This document shows positions 35,609 through 44,939 of a stretch of 64,000 nucleotides of DNA, one piece after another; positions within the stretch are counted from its first letter, which is position 1, and each line of letters starts with the position of its first letter. Location of the stretch: contig NZ_SJPX01000001.1 of assembly GCF_007860175.1 (NCBI RefSeq), positions 992,001 to 1,056,000 of the forward strand. The letters are read 5' to 3'. The notes below the pieces were generated by a model, which had not been told where the DNA came from, did not search any database, and worked only from the letters and a program-made list of their open reading frames with translations. Source of the stretch: Rubripirellula reticaptiva. Its GTDB lineage: Bacteria; Planctomycetota; Planctomycetia; Pirellulales; Pirellulaceae. A program made the translations under genes and the position numbers.

Positions 35609-36805
35609 TCAGTCTTCTAGTGAGAGCGTTTCCTTGCTGGCGATTGTGCCTGCGGCACCCCAAACGCCATACGGGCTTTCTTTGCCAAGTCCGCGACCTT
35701 GGTCCAACAACGGAAGCGCTGTTTGATCGCCGGTGTCGATCGAATCGGTGATAAACTTGACGGCTCCGTCACCCATCAACACGTGAGCACCGCCTTGGTG
35801 CCGGCTCGATGCGCACCACATTCCGTTGTTGTCCCACCAACGCATCACGTTGTAACTGTTAGGCGGACGGATTGAGTGGAAGCGAGTAAACATTTCACGA
35901 CCGTTGGCCCATTGGCGTCCCCGACCCCGGTCATCGTTCCCAGGACTCAACTGAACGTCGCGACCGGTATAAAACCGTGGGCGCAGTGGGTCGACCATGA
36001 TTCCGCCTTCGCCGGCTTGGGTCGCCCACGCTCCGGGCGATGTGCCTTGCATGGCACCTTCGGCACGAATCGCGGCACCCGAAAGTTCCATTTCACCAGT
36101 GTCAGCGATGATCTCGCCACACATCAATGAACCGGACAGACCGTCCAAGAAGTCACGAAAGCGAGTCGTGTGACGTGCTTTGAAAGCGCCGCGAGCATAC
36201 TTCTTAGCATTGCCTTCGCCCCAAGTCGCGTCGGTCACGGTGTTACCATTCTCTTCGATTCCGATTTCTGTTTGTTCCCAGAAACAATCGCCGTGCGAAG
36301 CGGCATAGTTCGTGTAGGCGGGAAGGTCGGCCGATGGTACCGAAGGATCGCTCGGGCAACGGAAACCAGGAACTTGAGTGATCCAAGGCGCGTAGTTGTT
36401 GCGAAAGGGGACTGGCCCCATCGCTGGGTAAGTCAGCACAATTCCACCACCAGCATCCAACAACGGGCGCGGATTGGAAATTTGCTCCCACAAACCTTGC
36501 TGCTCCAGGAATGGAAGCGTTCCAACCAAGAAGCTCAATCGCCCCCTGTTCGATGTGTTGTCGTTTCCGCCTGGCGAAGCATAAGTTCCGCCGAATTGCT
36601 TCGGCAATTGCTTGTATGCGGAATGATAGTTGTGCAGACCAAGTCCAATTTGCTTGAAATTGTTGCTGCAGCTCATTCGTCGGGCAGCTTCACGTGCCGC
36701 CTGGACCGCCGGCAGCAGCAGTCCAACTAGGACACCGATGATCGCGATGACCACCAGCAGTTCGACGAGCGTAAAACCGCCACGTCTTTTTAATGCAGTT
36801 CGCAT
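35609..36805 (-). CDS. DUF1559 prepilin-like protein
   Basis: ATG at 36805 is supported by GAGGAAG 6 bases upstream; a longer reading to 36847 is not needed. The leader MRTALKRRGG is followed by FTLVELLVVIAIIGVLVGLL, the type IV prepilin/pseudopilin cleavage and helix pattern. AVQAAREAARRMSCSNNFKQIGLGLHNYH is the DUF1559 signature, and HVLMGDGAVKFITDSID near the end is the family's C-terminal box. 398 aa, normal for the family. DUF1559 proteins are massively expanded in planctomycetes; they are exported by a pseudopilin route and their role is not settled. Confidence 0.95.
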   Translation of the reverse strand: MRTALKRRGGFTLVELLVVIAIIGVLVGLLLPAVQAAREAARRMSCSNNFKQIGLGLHNYHSAYKQLPKQFGGTYASPGGNDNTSNRGRLSFLVGTLPFLEQQGLWEQISNPRPLLDAGGGIVLTYPAMGPVPFRNNYAPWITQVPGFRCPSDPSVPSADLPAYTNYAASHGDCFWEQTEIGIEENGNTVTDATWGEGNAKKYARGAFKARHTTRFRDFLDGLSGSLMCGEIIADTGEMELSGAAIRAEGAMQGTSPGAWATQAGEGGIMVDPLRPRFYTGRDVQLSPGNDDRGRGRQWANGREMFTRFHSIRPPNSYNVMRWWDNNGMWCASSRHQGGAHVLMGDGAVKFITDSIDTGDQTALPLLDQGRGLGKESPYGVWGAAGTIASKETLSLED

Positions 36806-37179
36806 CAAATGCTTCCTCAGAAAAGGGAAAATGGAATTAGAGAACATCTACTAGAATTTCATGTCACGAACCGACCGACAGGAACTTCCACAAAGTCGTC
36901 GTCTCCGCTCGGAAAACGATCAATCAAACCCGTCAATGACATGTGAAACAATCGTCCTAGCAATGAGCCCAGATTCCAATGCGAGAACACGCAAAAAACA
37001 TTAGTTTTCGCGCAATCGGAGGCGGCATAATGGACCTCACCCTGCTTTTTCAGGATAAGCTGCACCCAGTAACGCGAATCGGCAGGTGATCGCGGAGGAA
37101 GGGCAACGATCGGGAATCCGACTTGTGTCTATCATTTCTCAGAACTGCCAGAGTGCTTTAACCTTACCCCTTGGCGTCG
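36806..37179. other. Intergenic region between divergent DUF1559 and ASPIC/UnbV genes
   Basis: This 374-bp stretch should contain both upstream promoters. I see no RNA gene or strong operator. Inside it a 19-codon ORF at 37030-37089 has GGAGG with ideal spacing (see findings), which may be chance. Confidence 0.5.
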
Positions 37180-40100
37180 ATGCGAATTCTAGCCTTCACG
37201 AATGCCGCCTTGTTGGTTCTCGCCGCGATCGCGGCGTCGTCGTCCGGATGCAGTCGCGCCTCCACCAACGATCGGATCATTGACGGCGAGTTGGCTACAG
37301 ACAAACCTCCAGCCGTACTGACCCCGAACGACCGATTTAAACAAGCCGGCCAAGCAGCCGCGAAAGGTGATTGGGAATCGGCGGAGAGTTTGCTGCGCGA
37401 ACATTTGCTAACCCAGCCCACCGATACGCAGCTTCACTTCCAGTTGGCGGCAATTGCCGAACAGCAAAACGAGAACGATCGAGCCATCAACTTGCTTCAG
37501 TTCGTGGTCGAAGCGAATCCGCAAACCGAGATCACGATTTATGATCGCCTCGCCCGTTTGATGCTGACCCAGGCCCGCGCAATCGACACCGTCCAGTTGT
37601 ACGAACAACTGACGCAGCGGCATCCGACGGTTGTCGAACAACGATTCGCGCTAGCCGGGTTCGCGTCGATGCTGGGTTTGGAAAAAACGGTGATGGATCA
37701 ACTGAAATGGTTAGCCCAACACAACCAAGGTGAAGACGAAGGTCTTGCGGTTCTCGCGCAACCCGCCCAAGTCGAGCCCGACCCCGAAATGTGCCGCAAG
37801 CTGCTCGATCGCAACCCCAACGACTTGCGCCCGCATTACGGACTCGCAAAAATGGATGCGATGAACCAGCGCTGGGACGCGGTCGTCGATCGATTAACAC
37901 CCGTTGTCAAAAAGCACCCGGAATTTTTAGAAGCGTCCGCGTTGTACGGCCGCGGCTTAGCAGAAGCCAGCCAGTCGCTAGACCTGCAGCTTGAAAACTT
38001 GGAACGCTGGGCGGCCGATGTGCCCGACGGAATCGAGGAGATGCCGGACTATTGGTTGGCTGCGGGAGTCTGGGCTGATCGTCAGGGCAATCATGAATCG
38101 GCCGCGCGCGCATTTTACGAAGCCGCCAAACACGAAGACGCCAACAATGGCGAAACTCTCAACCGGCTTGCGCGTTCGCTTCGCCAGGTCGATCGTGACG
38201 CCGAAGCCGGTCGCATCGAGCAACGCAACCAACGCCTGACTCAATTGCATGAAGCGACCAAGACTTTGTACGAGCGCGAGACTAGATCGCAAACGTGGGC
38301 TTTTAACATTGCCGACGCGATGACAAGTCTCGGTCGTCCGTGGGAAGCCGAAGCGTGGGCGCGATTGGCGATGACACTTCCCGACGATCATGTTCCCGAC
38401 GCGCCAGCACGTTACTTAACGATTCGTAAGCAGTTGAAACCCACGACGCCGTGGCAGTCCGCAGCAATGATCGACGAACTGAAAGACTCGCTTGCTGATC
38501 TTCCCCACATCGATTGGAGCCGCGCAGACAAGGACTCGCGACGTATCGAAACAAAACATCAGGGCAACATCCGATTCAGCGATGCCGCGAAGTCGTGCGG
38601 ACTGATCCACACGATGACCTTTCACTCGGATTTCGACAATCGTGGATTTTCGATCTTTCAAGGCAACGGCGGCGGCGGCGCGATCATCGATTTTGATCTC
38701 GATGGTTGGCCCGATATCGCATTGGCCAATTTGAATGGATGGCCGATGAAGGATGACTCTGGCACCGATCGGTTGTTTCGAAATCGAAACGGCCATTTCG
38801 ACGAAGTCACCGGCGCAGCCGGATTCATCGACCACGGCTTCTCGCAAGGCATTTCGTCGTGCGATTACAACGCCGACGGTTTCCCCGATCTATCGGTGGC
38901 CAACATCGGCCGAAATCGACTGTTTCGCAATCAAGGTGATGGTACGTGGGTGGATGTCACCGACCAAGTCAGACTAAGCGGCGAAAGGTGGACTTCATCG
39001 GTGGCAATTGCCGACTTTGATGGCGATGGATTTGCTGATATTTTTGAAACGAACTATTGCGCCGGACAACGTCCCTACGAAAAAGAATGCAGCAGCCGAA
39101 CGACGGGCCGATTGACCAGTTGCACGCCGCTGGATTTCGACGCCGAGGCCGACCGAGTTTGGGCCGGACGCAGTGACGGCACTTTTGAAGATAAGACCAG
39201 CACTTGGATGGCGAACAATGATCCAAACCCAGGCCGTGGGCTAGGTGTCTTGGCGGCGAATTTAGACGGTTTGCCGGGACTAGAAATTTTTGTCGCCAAC
39301 GACATGTCAGCGAATCACCTATGGTCGTCGTCGCGCGATCCCGGTGAATTCGTGATGAACGAAATCGCGACGGCACGCGGTGTCGCGCTCAGCGGCCGAT
39401 CGTTGTCGCAGGCATCAATGGGCATCGCCCAGGGCGATCCAGATCACGATGGTGACCTCGATTTGTTTGTGACGCATTTCTTTGATGATCACAACACATT
39501 TTACGAACAAATTAGCAGCGGTGTTTGGGCCGACCGCACCCATCGTGTCGAACTGGCCGAACCGTCGATGAAACAACTCGGCTTCGGTACTCAGATGGTT
39601 GATTTCGACAACGACGGGAATCTGGAATTGTTCGTTGCCAACGGACATGTCGGCGATTTGGGAAGAGACGATACGCCGTTTCAAATGCCAGCCCAAGTGT
39701 TTCGATTGCGAACTGATTTGCGATGGAAAATTCTCGATCGATCGAAACTCGGTGACTACTTTACGCAAGACCATGTCGGACGCGCAGTCGCCACCTTGGA
39801 CGCAAATCGTGACGGGTTGAACGATCTGTTGATCACGCAGTTGATCGAACCAGTCGCGTTGCTGATCAACGAAACCCATTCGACGCATGACGGTGCATCC
39901 GTAGGGCAATCGGTCGGCATGACTTTGATCGCGACGCAAAGCCACCCGGACGCGGTCGGTGCGACCGTTCACGCGACGATCGATGATCGCATGCACAACG
40001 CCCAGGTCACCGCCGGGGACGGATACATGTGCTCGAATCAACATCGATTGCCGATCGGATTGGCGGGCGCGTCAGACATCACCGAATTGACGATCGATTG

Positions 40101-40245
40101 GCCATCAGGCAACCGGCAAACGTATCGTGAGATCGCTGGCGGCGCGGACTACTTGTTTGTCGAAGGCCAAGACGAACCGTTTCAGTTGTTCGAACACGTC
40201 CCCCATTCACCACCAGTCACCCAAGAAACCATCACGCCCGAGTAG
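37180..40245 (+). CDS. TPR + FG-GAP (VCBS) + ASPIC/UnbV lipoprotein
   Basis: Starts at ATG 37180 (a TTG three codons before is less likely). The signal MRILAFTNAALLVLAAIAASSSGC has a lipobox SSGC, so the protein is probably a lipoprotein. Residues ~45-400 are TPR-like helices (AGQAAAKGDWESAESLLREHL...). Residues ~440-880 are FG-GAP/VCBS repeats (IIDFDLDGWPDIALANL, DYNADGFPDLSVANI, DFDGDGFADIFETNY, DHDGDLDLFVTHF, DFDNDGNLELFVANG). The C-terminus is ASPIC/UnbV (TELTIDWPSGNRQTYREI). It is a paralog of the reverse-strand gene at 32215, transcribed in the opposite direction. Role unknown. Confidence 0.9.
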   Translation: MRILAFTNAALLVLAAIAASSSGCSRASTNDRIIDGELATDKPPAVLTPNDRFKQAGQAAAKGDWESAESLLREHLLTQPTDTQLHFQLAAIAEQQNENDRAINLLQFVVEANPQTEITIYDRLARLMLTQARAIDTVQLYEQLTQRHPTVVEQRFALAGFASMLGLEKTVMDQLKWLAQHNQGEDEGLAVLAQPAQVEPDPEMCRKLLDRNPNDLRPHYGLAKMDAMNQRWDAVVDRLTPVVKKHPEFLEASALYGRGLAEASQSLDLQLENLERWAADVPDGIEEMPDYWLAAGVWADRQGNHESAARAFYEAAKHEDANNGETLNRLARSLRQVDRDAEAGRIEQRNQRLTQLHEATKTLYERETRSQTWAFNIADAMTSLGRPWEAEAWARLAMTLPDDHVPDAPARYLTIRKQLKPTTPWQSAAMIDELKDSLADLPHIDWSRADKDSRRIETKHQGNIRFSDAAKSCGLIHTMTFHSDFDNRGFSIFQGNGGGGAIIDFDLDGWPDIALANLNGWPMKDDSGTDRLFRNRNGHFDEVTGAAGFIDHGFSQGISSCDYNADGFPDLSVANIGRNRLFRNQGDGTWVDVTDQVRLSGERWTSSVAIADFDGDGFADIFETNYCAGQRPYEKECSSRTTGRLTSCTPLDFDAEADRVWAGRSDGTFEDKTSTWMANNDPNPGRGLGVLAANLDGLPGLEIFVANDMSANHLWSSSRDPGEFVMNEIATARGVALSGRSLSQASMGIAQGDPDHDGDLDLFVTHFFDDHNTFYEQISSGVWADRTHRVELAEPSMKQLGFGTQMVDFDNDGNLELFVANGHVGDLGRDDTPFQMPAQVFRLRTDLRWKILDRSKLGDYFTQDHVGRAVATLDANRDGLNDLLITQLIEPVALLINETHSTHDGASVGQSVGMTLIATQSHPDAVGATVHATIDDRMHNAQVTAGDGYMCSNQHRLPIGLAGASDITELTIDWPSGNRQTYREIAGGADYLFVEGQDEPFQLFEHVPHSPPVTQETITPE

Positions 40246-40367
40246 GATGGCGATCGTTCGCACCCAAAATCCCAAACAGCGGTGAGAAAATTCTGACTTC
40301 CTCGGTCATAGAGGGCGATTTGGCTCGACCACTTGGTAGTCACTCACTTTCTCGAAGGAGACCCAAT

Positions 40368-40880
40368 GTGTCTGATCCTGATGTCCCTGACTGGGGAAGA
40401 GTCATTGAAAAACATGCGGATCGCGTCTTTCGCATCGCGTACCGCATCCTGGGATCGGTTCACGATGCCGAGGATGTCAGCCAAGAGGTCTTCACCGAGG
40501 CAATGGCCGTTCACCAATCTGGACCGGTGCGCACTTGGACAGGCTTGATGGTTCGCTTGGCCACCGTTCGCTCGATTGATCGACTCCGCCGCGACCGTGG
40601 ACGGCCGGAACCGTTGCCGAGTGTTGATGTTGTTTCATCGGCACAGCAACCGGACCAACAACTCATCGCGACCGAACTCGCGACGTGGCTTCGCGCGGCA
40701 ATACGAAGTCTGCCGGATCAACAGGCCGCAGTCTTCAGCCTCGCGTACTTTGAACAGCTTTCCCGAAACGAGATCGCAACGGCTCTGGATGTTTCGCCAG
40801 AAACGGTATCCACAACGCTCTACAAGGCTCGCAATAAACTCTCCAGCCAATTGGCTGTCGTTCAAGGAGATCATTCATGA
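40368..40880 (+). CDS. ECF sigma factor
   Basis: The start is GTG 40368, preceded by GAAGGAG with 7-base spacing; the longer TTG reading at 40320 has that site inside it. The 170-aa protein has sigma region 2 (VIEKHADRVFRIAYRILGSVHDAEDVSQEVFTEAM) and region 4 (RSLPDQQAAVFSLAYFEQLSRNEIATALDVSPETVSTTLYKARNKL). It directs RNA polymerase to a small regulon. The last codon overlaps the start of the next gene as ATGA, so the membrane protein that follows is its likely anti-sigma or sensor. ECF subgroup not determined. Confidence 0.93.
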   Translation: MSDPDVPDWGRVIEKHADRVFRIAYRILGSVHDAEDVSQEVFTEAMAVHQSGPVRTWTGLMVRLATVRSIDRLRRDRGRPEPLPSVDVVSSAQQPDQQLIATELATWLRAAIRSLPDQQAAVFSLAYFEQLSRNEIATALDVSPETVSTTLYKARNKLSSQLAVVQGDHS

Positions 40881-43003
40881 ATCCAAACTCCGATAACCAA
40901 AACCATCCAGAACTGGATGGGCAGCTTGAAACGGCTGTGTGGGCAGTGCTGAGTGATCCTGTTCCTGCCGACGCGATCGAACGCGTGAAGCAACGGGCCT
41001 ATAGTGCGGCAACGGTTCGATCGACAACGACAAGCCATCCTGTCGATTCGCGGCGGTACCCGGTCGTCTTACGATTTGCGGTCGCAGCGTCCGTCTTGGC
41101 AGCGATCGTTAGCGGTTTCGCTTTGATCGGGATTCCGTTCGAGAATTCCAACGTCTACGCACAGGCAGTCAAACGTCTGGAGTCACTTACATCGATGGTT
41201 TGCCAAGTTCAGTTCTCATCTACGGGAACACTCAATGAAATGGTCAGTATGGAAGGCTACCAGAGGGTCGTCTATCTCGCTCCGTCGCAGCATCGCATCG
41301 AAAACGATCGTTTGCGGACGGTTCAGATCATTGATCGAAAACAGAACCGCATCGTTCTATTGCAGGAAGACACGAAACAGGCAATCGTCATGGAAGGCCC
41401 TTCAGCTTTAGTTTTGGATGCAACGTCTCCAGCGAGGTTGATCGAAGCGTTGCTGCACCATTTTCGTGTCGACAGAATCGGCGACGAGAGTGTCAAATCG
41501 CTCGGTACGCAGATGCGAGACGGCGTCACATTGGAAGGGTACGAATCAACCCTCGGTGGCGAAGTCGTCCGAGCATGGTTCGACGTAGAAACACTCGCGC
41601 CGGTGATTGTTGCCGTCCGGTTTGAAATCCCGGCACACATGAACGATGGCGAACCCGTGCCAATGTGGCGAATCATGTCCGATATTCAAATGAACGTCGA
41701 TGTCAGCGAGGATCAGTTTTCCACCACCCTGCCCAACGGTTTCGAGTCGCTGGTCGTTAGCGAAGATCCTCAAGATCTTTCGCCGGCGAAGCTCGACGAC
41801 GTCATCGAGATGTTGCGACTGTGCGCCCAAGCGAACGAATCAAAGTTCCCGCTTTGGTTGTCGATTGGTGATTCAACCGGCACGCAGATGGAAATCCTAA
41901 GCAAGTTTGCCGCTTCGCTCGAAAATCAGGTGCATAACGGAACCGAATCAGAAAAGGCTGCGGCACTAGAATCGGCTCAGGAATTTGGTGCCGCTATCGG
42001 GCGGGCGATCGCATTTCAATTTTCGATGAAACCAGAGAATGACTGGAACTATTTCGGTGGTGCAGAATTGAACCAATCGAATCGCCCGCTGTTTTGGTAC
42101 TCGCCCGAAGCAGACGATCAGTACACGATCGTTTACGCGGATCTGAAAACCAAGCAGGTCACTCGAGCTGAACTGCCCGCGCAGCCAGACGCGGTTGTGC
42201 GACCGGAATCGTCTCGCAATGCGGTGCGAGTCTCTACGCCTCGATTCGAGTTGCCCGCCAACGCCATCGATGATTTCGCGAAGCTGCAAGCGATTCGCGA
42301 GCGTGGTCGGCAAGCCGAGGTTGAATACCTGGATTTGGGAAGGATGCGTGAATTCCGTGAGTCTCAAGTAACGTTTGTGCCGGGTGAAGAAATCGTCATG
42401 CAGGAGGTGGACTCGAGCTGGAAGCCGGACCGCGACGGAAGCTCCTCGCGTTTCGCGTTCTTGAAGGAATTCACTCATTTGAAAGGACTCAACTTGATGC
42501 ACCTTTATCTGACGCAAAACGATCTGGACACGATTGGCAGTCTCACCAGCCTGCAACGGCTTTCACTGAGCGGTGTTTACGTTTTCGATTCTTCATCTCG
42601 ACGAATGATTGGGGATGACCTCACCAGGCTCTCATCATTGAAGTCTCTGGAATTGCTTGATTTAAGTCAATCAAACTTCGTCGGAGGTTTGAAACACATG
42701 CAAGAACTACCCAGACTACACACGCTTTACCTCGGTTCATTCGAGCATCTCAATGATGCGTCGATTGGCGAGCTGAGCGTATTGAAAAATTTGGAAACTC
42801 TGGTGCTCGCACCGGTCTATGCAACGAATCCGAAGACTACGGTGACTAACGCAGGACTGGAGAGTCTGAAAGATTTGTCACGTCTGAGGACCTTGTACGT
42901 TGGCTACCACGGCAAATGGACGCTCCCCATCGACCAACTGCGAGAATTGCTTCCTGGTGTCGACGTGCGATCACCTGTAGAAGGTGTGTCACAGACTCGA
43001 TAG
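40877..43003 (+). CDS. Membrane protein with LolA-like and leucine-rich-repeat regions, probable sigma-factor partner
   Basis: 708 aa; ATG with AAGGAGA upstream, overlapping the sigma gene by 4 bp. Residues 1-~60 are cytoplasmic and lack an obvious zinc anti-sigma motif (HxxxCxxC). One transmembrane helix follows (VLRFAVAASVLAAIVSGFALIGI, ~62-86). Residues ~95-300 look LolA/RseB-like (LTSMVCQVQFSS, VVYLAPSQHRIEN, DGVTLEGYESTLGGEVVRAWFDVETL). Residues ~500-700 are leucine-rich repeats (LKGLNLMHLYLTQNDLDTI, LQRLSLSG, LKSLELLDLSQSN, LETLVLAP). I infer a transmembrane regulator whose outer part senses a lipid/lipoprotein or protein ligand; direct sigma binding is not shown. A strong inverted repeat follows the stop. 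Confidence 0.75.
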   Translation: MNPNSDNQNHPELDGQLETAVWAVLSDPVPADAIERVKQRAYSAATVRSTTTSHPVDSRRYPVVLRFAVAASVLAAIVSGFALIGIPFENSNVYAQAVKRLESLTSMVCQVQFSSTGTLNEMVSMEGYQRVVYLAPSQHRIENDRLRTVQIIDRKQNRIVLLQEDTKQAIVMEGPSALVLDATSPARLIEALLHHFRVDRIGDESVKSLGTQMRDGVTLEGYESTLGGEVVRAWFDVETLAPVIVAVRFEIPAHMNDGEPVPMWRIMSDIQMNVDVSEDQFSTTLPNGFESLVVSEDPQDLSPAKLDDVIEMLRLCAQANESKFPLWLSIGDSTGTQMEILSKFAASLENQVHNGTESEKAAALESAQEFGAAIGRAIAFQFSMKPENDWNYFGGAELNQSNRPLFWYSPEADDQYTIVYADLKTKQVTRAELPAQPDAVVRPESSRNAVRVSTPRFELPANAIDDFAKLQAIRERGRQAEVEYLDLGRMREFRESQVTFVPGEEIVMQEVDSSWKPDRDGSSSRFAFLKEFTHLKGLNLMHLYLTQNDLDTIGSLTSLQRLSLSGVYVFDSSSRRMIGDDLTRLSSLKSLELLDLSQSNFVGGLKHMQELPRLHTLYLGSFEHLNDASIGELSVLKNLETLVLAPVYATNPKTTVTNAGLESLKDLSRLRTLYVGYHGKWTLPIDQLRELLPGVDVRSPVEGVSQTR

Positions 43004-43031
43004 CGGCGGCCAATGGCTATGTCCAATGTTC

Positions 43032-43070
43032 GACTTGGCGATGAAATGCAAAACAAGTCATCGCCAAGTC
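43032..43070 (+). terminator. Inverted repeat, probable terminator after sigma/membrane protein operon
   Basis: GACTTGGCGATGA (43032-43044) and TCATCGCCAAGTC (43058-43070) form a perfect 13-bp stem with a 13-nt loop, 29 bp after the stop at 43003. Downstream is TTGGGTTTCTGGTTTCC, a weak T-rich tail. Best read as a forward-strand terminator; the tail is poor, so confidence is moderate. Confidence 0.6.
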
Positions 43071-43723
43071 TTGGGTTTCTGGTTTCCGTCGCCTTGAATT
43101 TTCCTTTGACGGTTTTCAACACATCGGAAGACTTGTGACCACAAGGGTGGCATTCAATTAGGTGAGACTCTCAGAGAGAGACAGACCGATATGGGCAAAG
43201 GGCGGCAGTGCTCTGGTTTCGGACATACCGGACGTCTCGCGCTGTTCAGCTCGAAACGTATAGTTGTTCTGGGCTAGTCCCTGATTGGAGCGGAGTCAAT
43301 AGTCAGAGAGGATCAGGCTATCGTCATTTTTCTTTGACCATTGGCAGCGTTAGCGTCTAGGGAGCCAGCACAGCCAAGCGGTGCGAAAAGTCGTTTCATT
43401 CCCAGACTTGCCCGTGGCAAGAACCTTGATGCGACCAAAGTTCAAATCGTTCGCGGCGCTGAGCGGCGTATCCACCTGGCCTTTCTTTGTGTCGAAGATC
43501 CGGACGTGGGTAAATCCTTTGATTGTCGCCAAGAATGGATTCGGTAGCGGTTGGAGTTCCTGGCTAGTATTTTGCCACTGACTTCTGACCCAGCTCTCAA
43601 TTTTTGACGTGGATTCGACTGTTCAAACAAGGTTACCCTGGCCGGTAGCGTATCTGCCCGTAACCCAGCGCACCCGACGTACTACTCAAGCTCTGACAAC
43701 CGCCAGTTTCCCAGTTGTGTTTC
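43071..43723. other. Long stretch without a supported gene
   Basis: About 650 bp between the inverted repeat and the patatin gene. No RNA gene, repeat or mobile element was recognised. One reverse-strand frame, 43350-43622, is open for 91 codons and reads NPFLATIKGFTHVRIFD... through its middle, but it has no convincing start and may be a remnant (see findings). The region must hold the patatin promoter. Confidence 0.4.
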
Positions 43724-44851
43724 ATGAAAATCGCACTCGCATTCTCCGGCGGCGGTGTTCGCGCGACCGTTTTCCACTTGGGCGTGCTGGCTCGACTGGC
43801 ACGCGAAGACCTGCTGCCCAAGGTCAAAATCCTGTCCAGTGTCTCCGGTGGCAGCCTGGCAGCTGGGCTGGTCTTTGCCCGCGCTGGGTTTTGCTGGCCC
43901 AGCAGCCGGCAATACCTGCATGATGTGGTTCCGCAAATTCACTCGCTCTTAACAAGCCGTGACGTTCAGCGATCCTATGTGATCAAGTCGCTGATGTTTC
44001 CGTGGCGAATCGCGCAAGGCCGGGCCGCAGTGCTTGGCGATGAACTGGAACGACAATGGGGAATCACTGGCAAGCTAGCGGACTTGCCGATCGCACCCGA
44101 ATGGATCGTCAATGCGACGTGCTACCAGACCGGCAAAAACTGGCGATTCCAACGCGACTTGATGGGCGACTATCAAACCAAGTACATCACCAATCCTGAT
44201 TTTCGTCTCTCGCATGCCCTGGCTGCATCGGCCGCCGTGCCGGGGTTGATTGGTCCGCTGATCGTGAAGTCTCGCCGACACCAATGGAGCGAATTTCGTG
44301 ATGACGACTGGCACTCGATCGAGCCCAAGTATCGCCGACTACATCTTTGGGACGGCGGTGTGTACGACAACCTAGGCGTCGAGGCACTGTTTAAACCGGG
44401 CGATGGCCTGCGCGAGGGAACGGACTTTCTGATTGTCTGTGACGCATCGCGTCCTCTTGCCGCCGAAACGCGCGCCTCGCGGTGGCGCCCAGGTTACCTG
44501 AAAGCATCGATGCGATTGGTCGATGTCGCCACTGACCAGGTCCGCAGTCTGCGGGCGCGGATGCTGATCGAATTCTTCAAACAGAATCCCGGTAGCGGTG
44601 CGTACTTGCGATTGGGACTGAAAACCAAGAGCGTTTACGCTCGCAGCAAGATCGGCGGGCAACCAGCGCTGACGGACCAAGAGGTCGGGCAAGCCTCGGC
44701 CATCGAAACAACGCTTCGGCGATTGACGCATGAGGAATTCAGCCTGCTGTTTCGCCACGGTTTCGAAGTAGCCGACGCGACGATGATCCGGCACTGCGAA
44801 CAGGTCCTCAACAACGTGCCAAGAAAACACGTCCAATTCAAGGTCGCTTAA
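43724..44851 (+). CDS. Patatin-like phospholipase
   Basis: ATG at 43724 (MKIALAFSGGGVRATVFHLG); a TTG three codons earlier is less likely. The oxyanion-hole GGGVR (residues 9-13), the nucleophile elbow SVSGGS (Ser41) and the catalytic Asp in WDGGVYDN (Asp210) make up the Ser-Asp dyad of patatin lipases. Length 375 aa, no signal peptide, so cytoplasmic or injected. Cleaves acyl chains of membrane lipids; the substrate is not known. No obvious partner gene: the forward-strand gene stands alone. Confidence 0.9.
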   Translation: MKIALAFSGGGVRATVFHLGVLARLAREDLLPKVKILSSVSGGSLAAGLVFARAGFCWPSSRQYLHDVVPQIHSLLTSRDVQRSYVIKSLMFPWRIAQGRAAVLGDELERQWGITGKLADLPIAPEWIVNATCYQTGKNWRFQRDLMGDYQTKYITNPDFRLSHALAASAAVPGLIGPLIVKSRRHQWSEFRDDDWHSIEPKYRRLHLWDGGVYDNLGVEALFKPGDGLREGTDFLIVCDASRPLAAETRASRWRPGYLKASMRLVDVATDQVRSLRARMLIEFFKQNPGSGAYLRLGLKTKSVYARSKIGGQPALTDQEVGQASAIETTLRRLTHEEFSLLFRHGFEVADATMIRHCEQVLNNVPRKHVQFKVA

Positions 44852-44939
44852 GAGGCGGCCCCTCCGAAGCCAAAGATGGCTATGCGGTCCTGGTAACCAA
44901 TGCACGCGGCTGATCAAGTCTCACGCCCCGCCCGCGAAA

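Noticed and set aside
40320-40367. TTG start for the sigma factor
   Set aside because: The GAAGGAG ribosome site lies downstream of this TTG and directly before GTG 40368.
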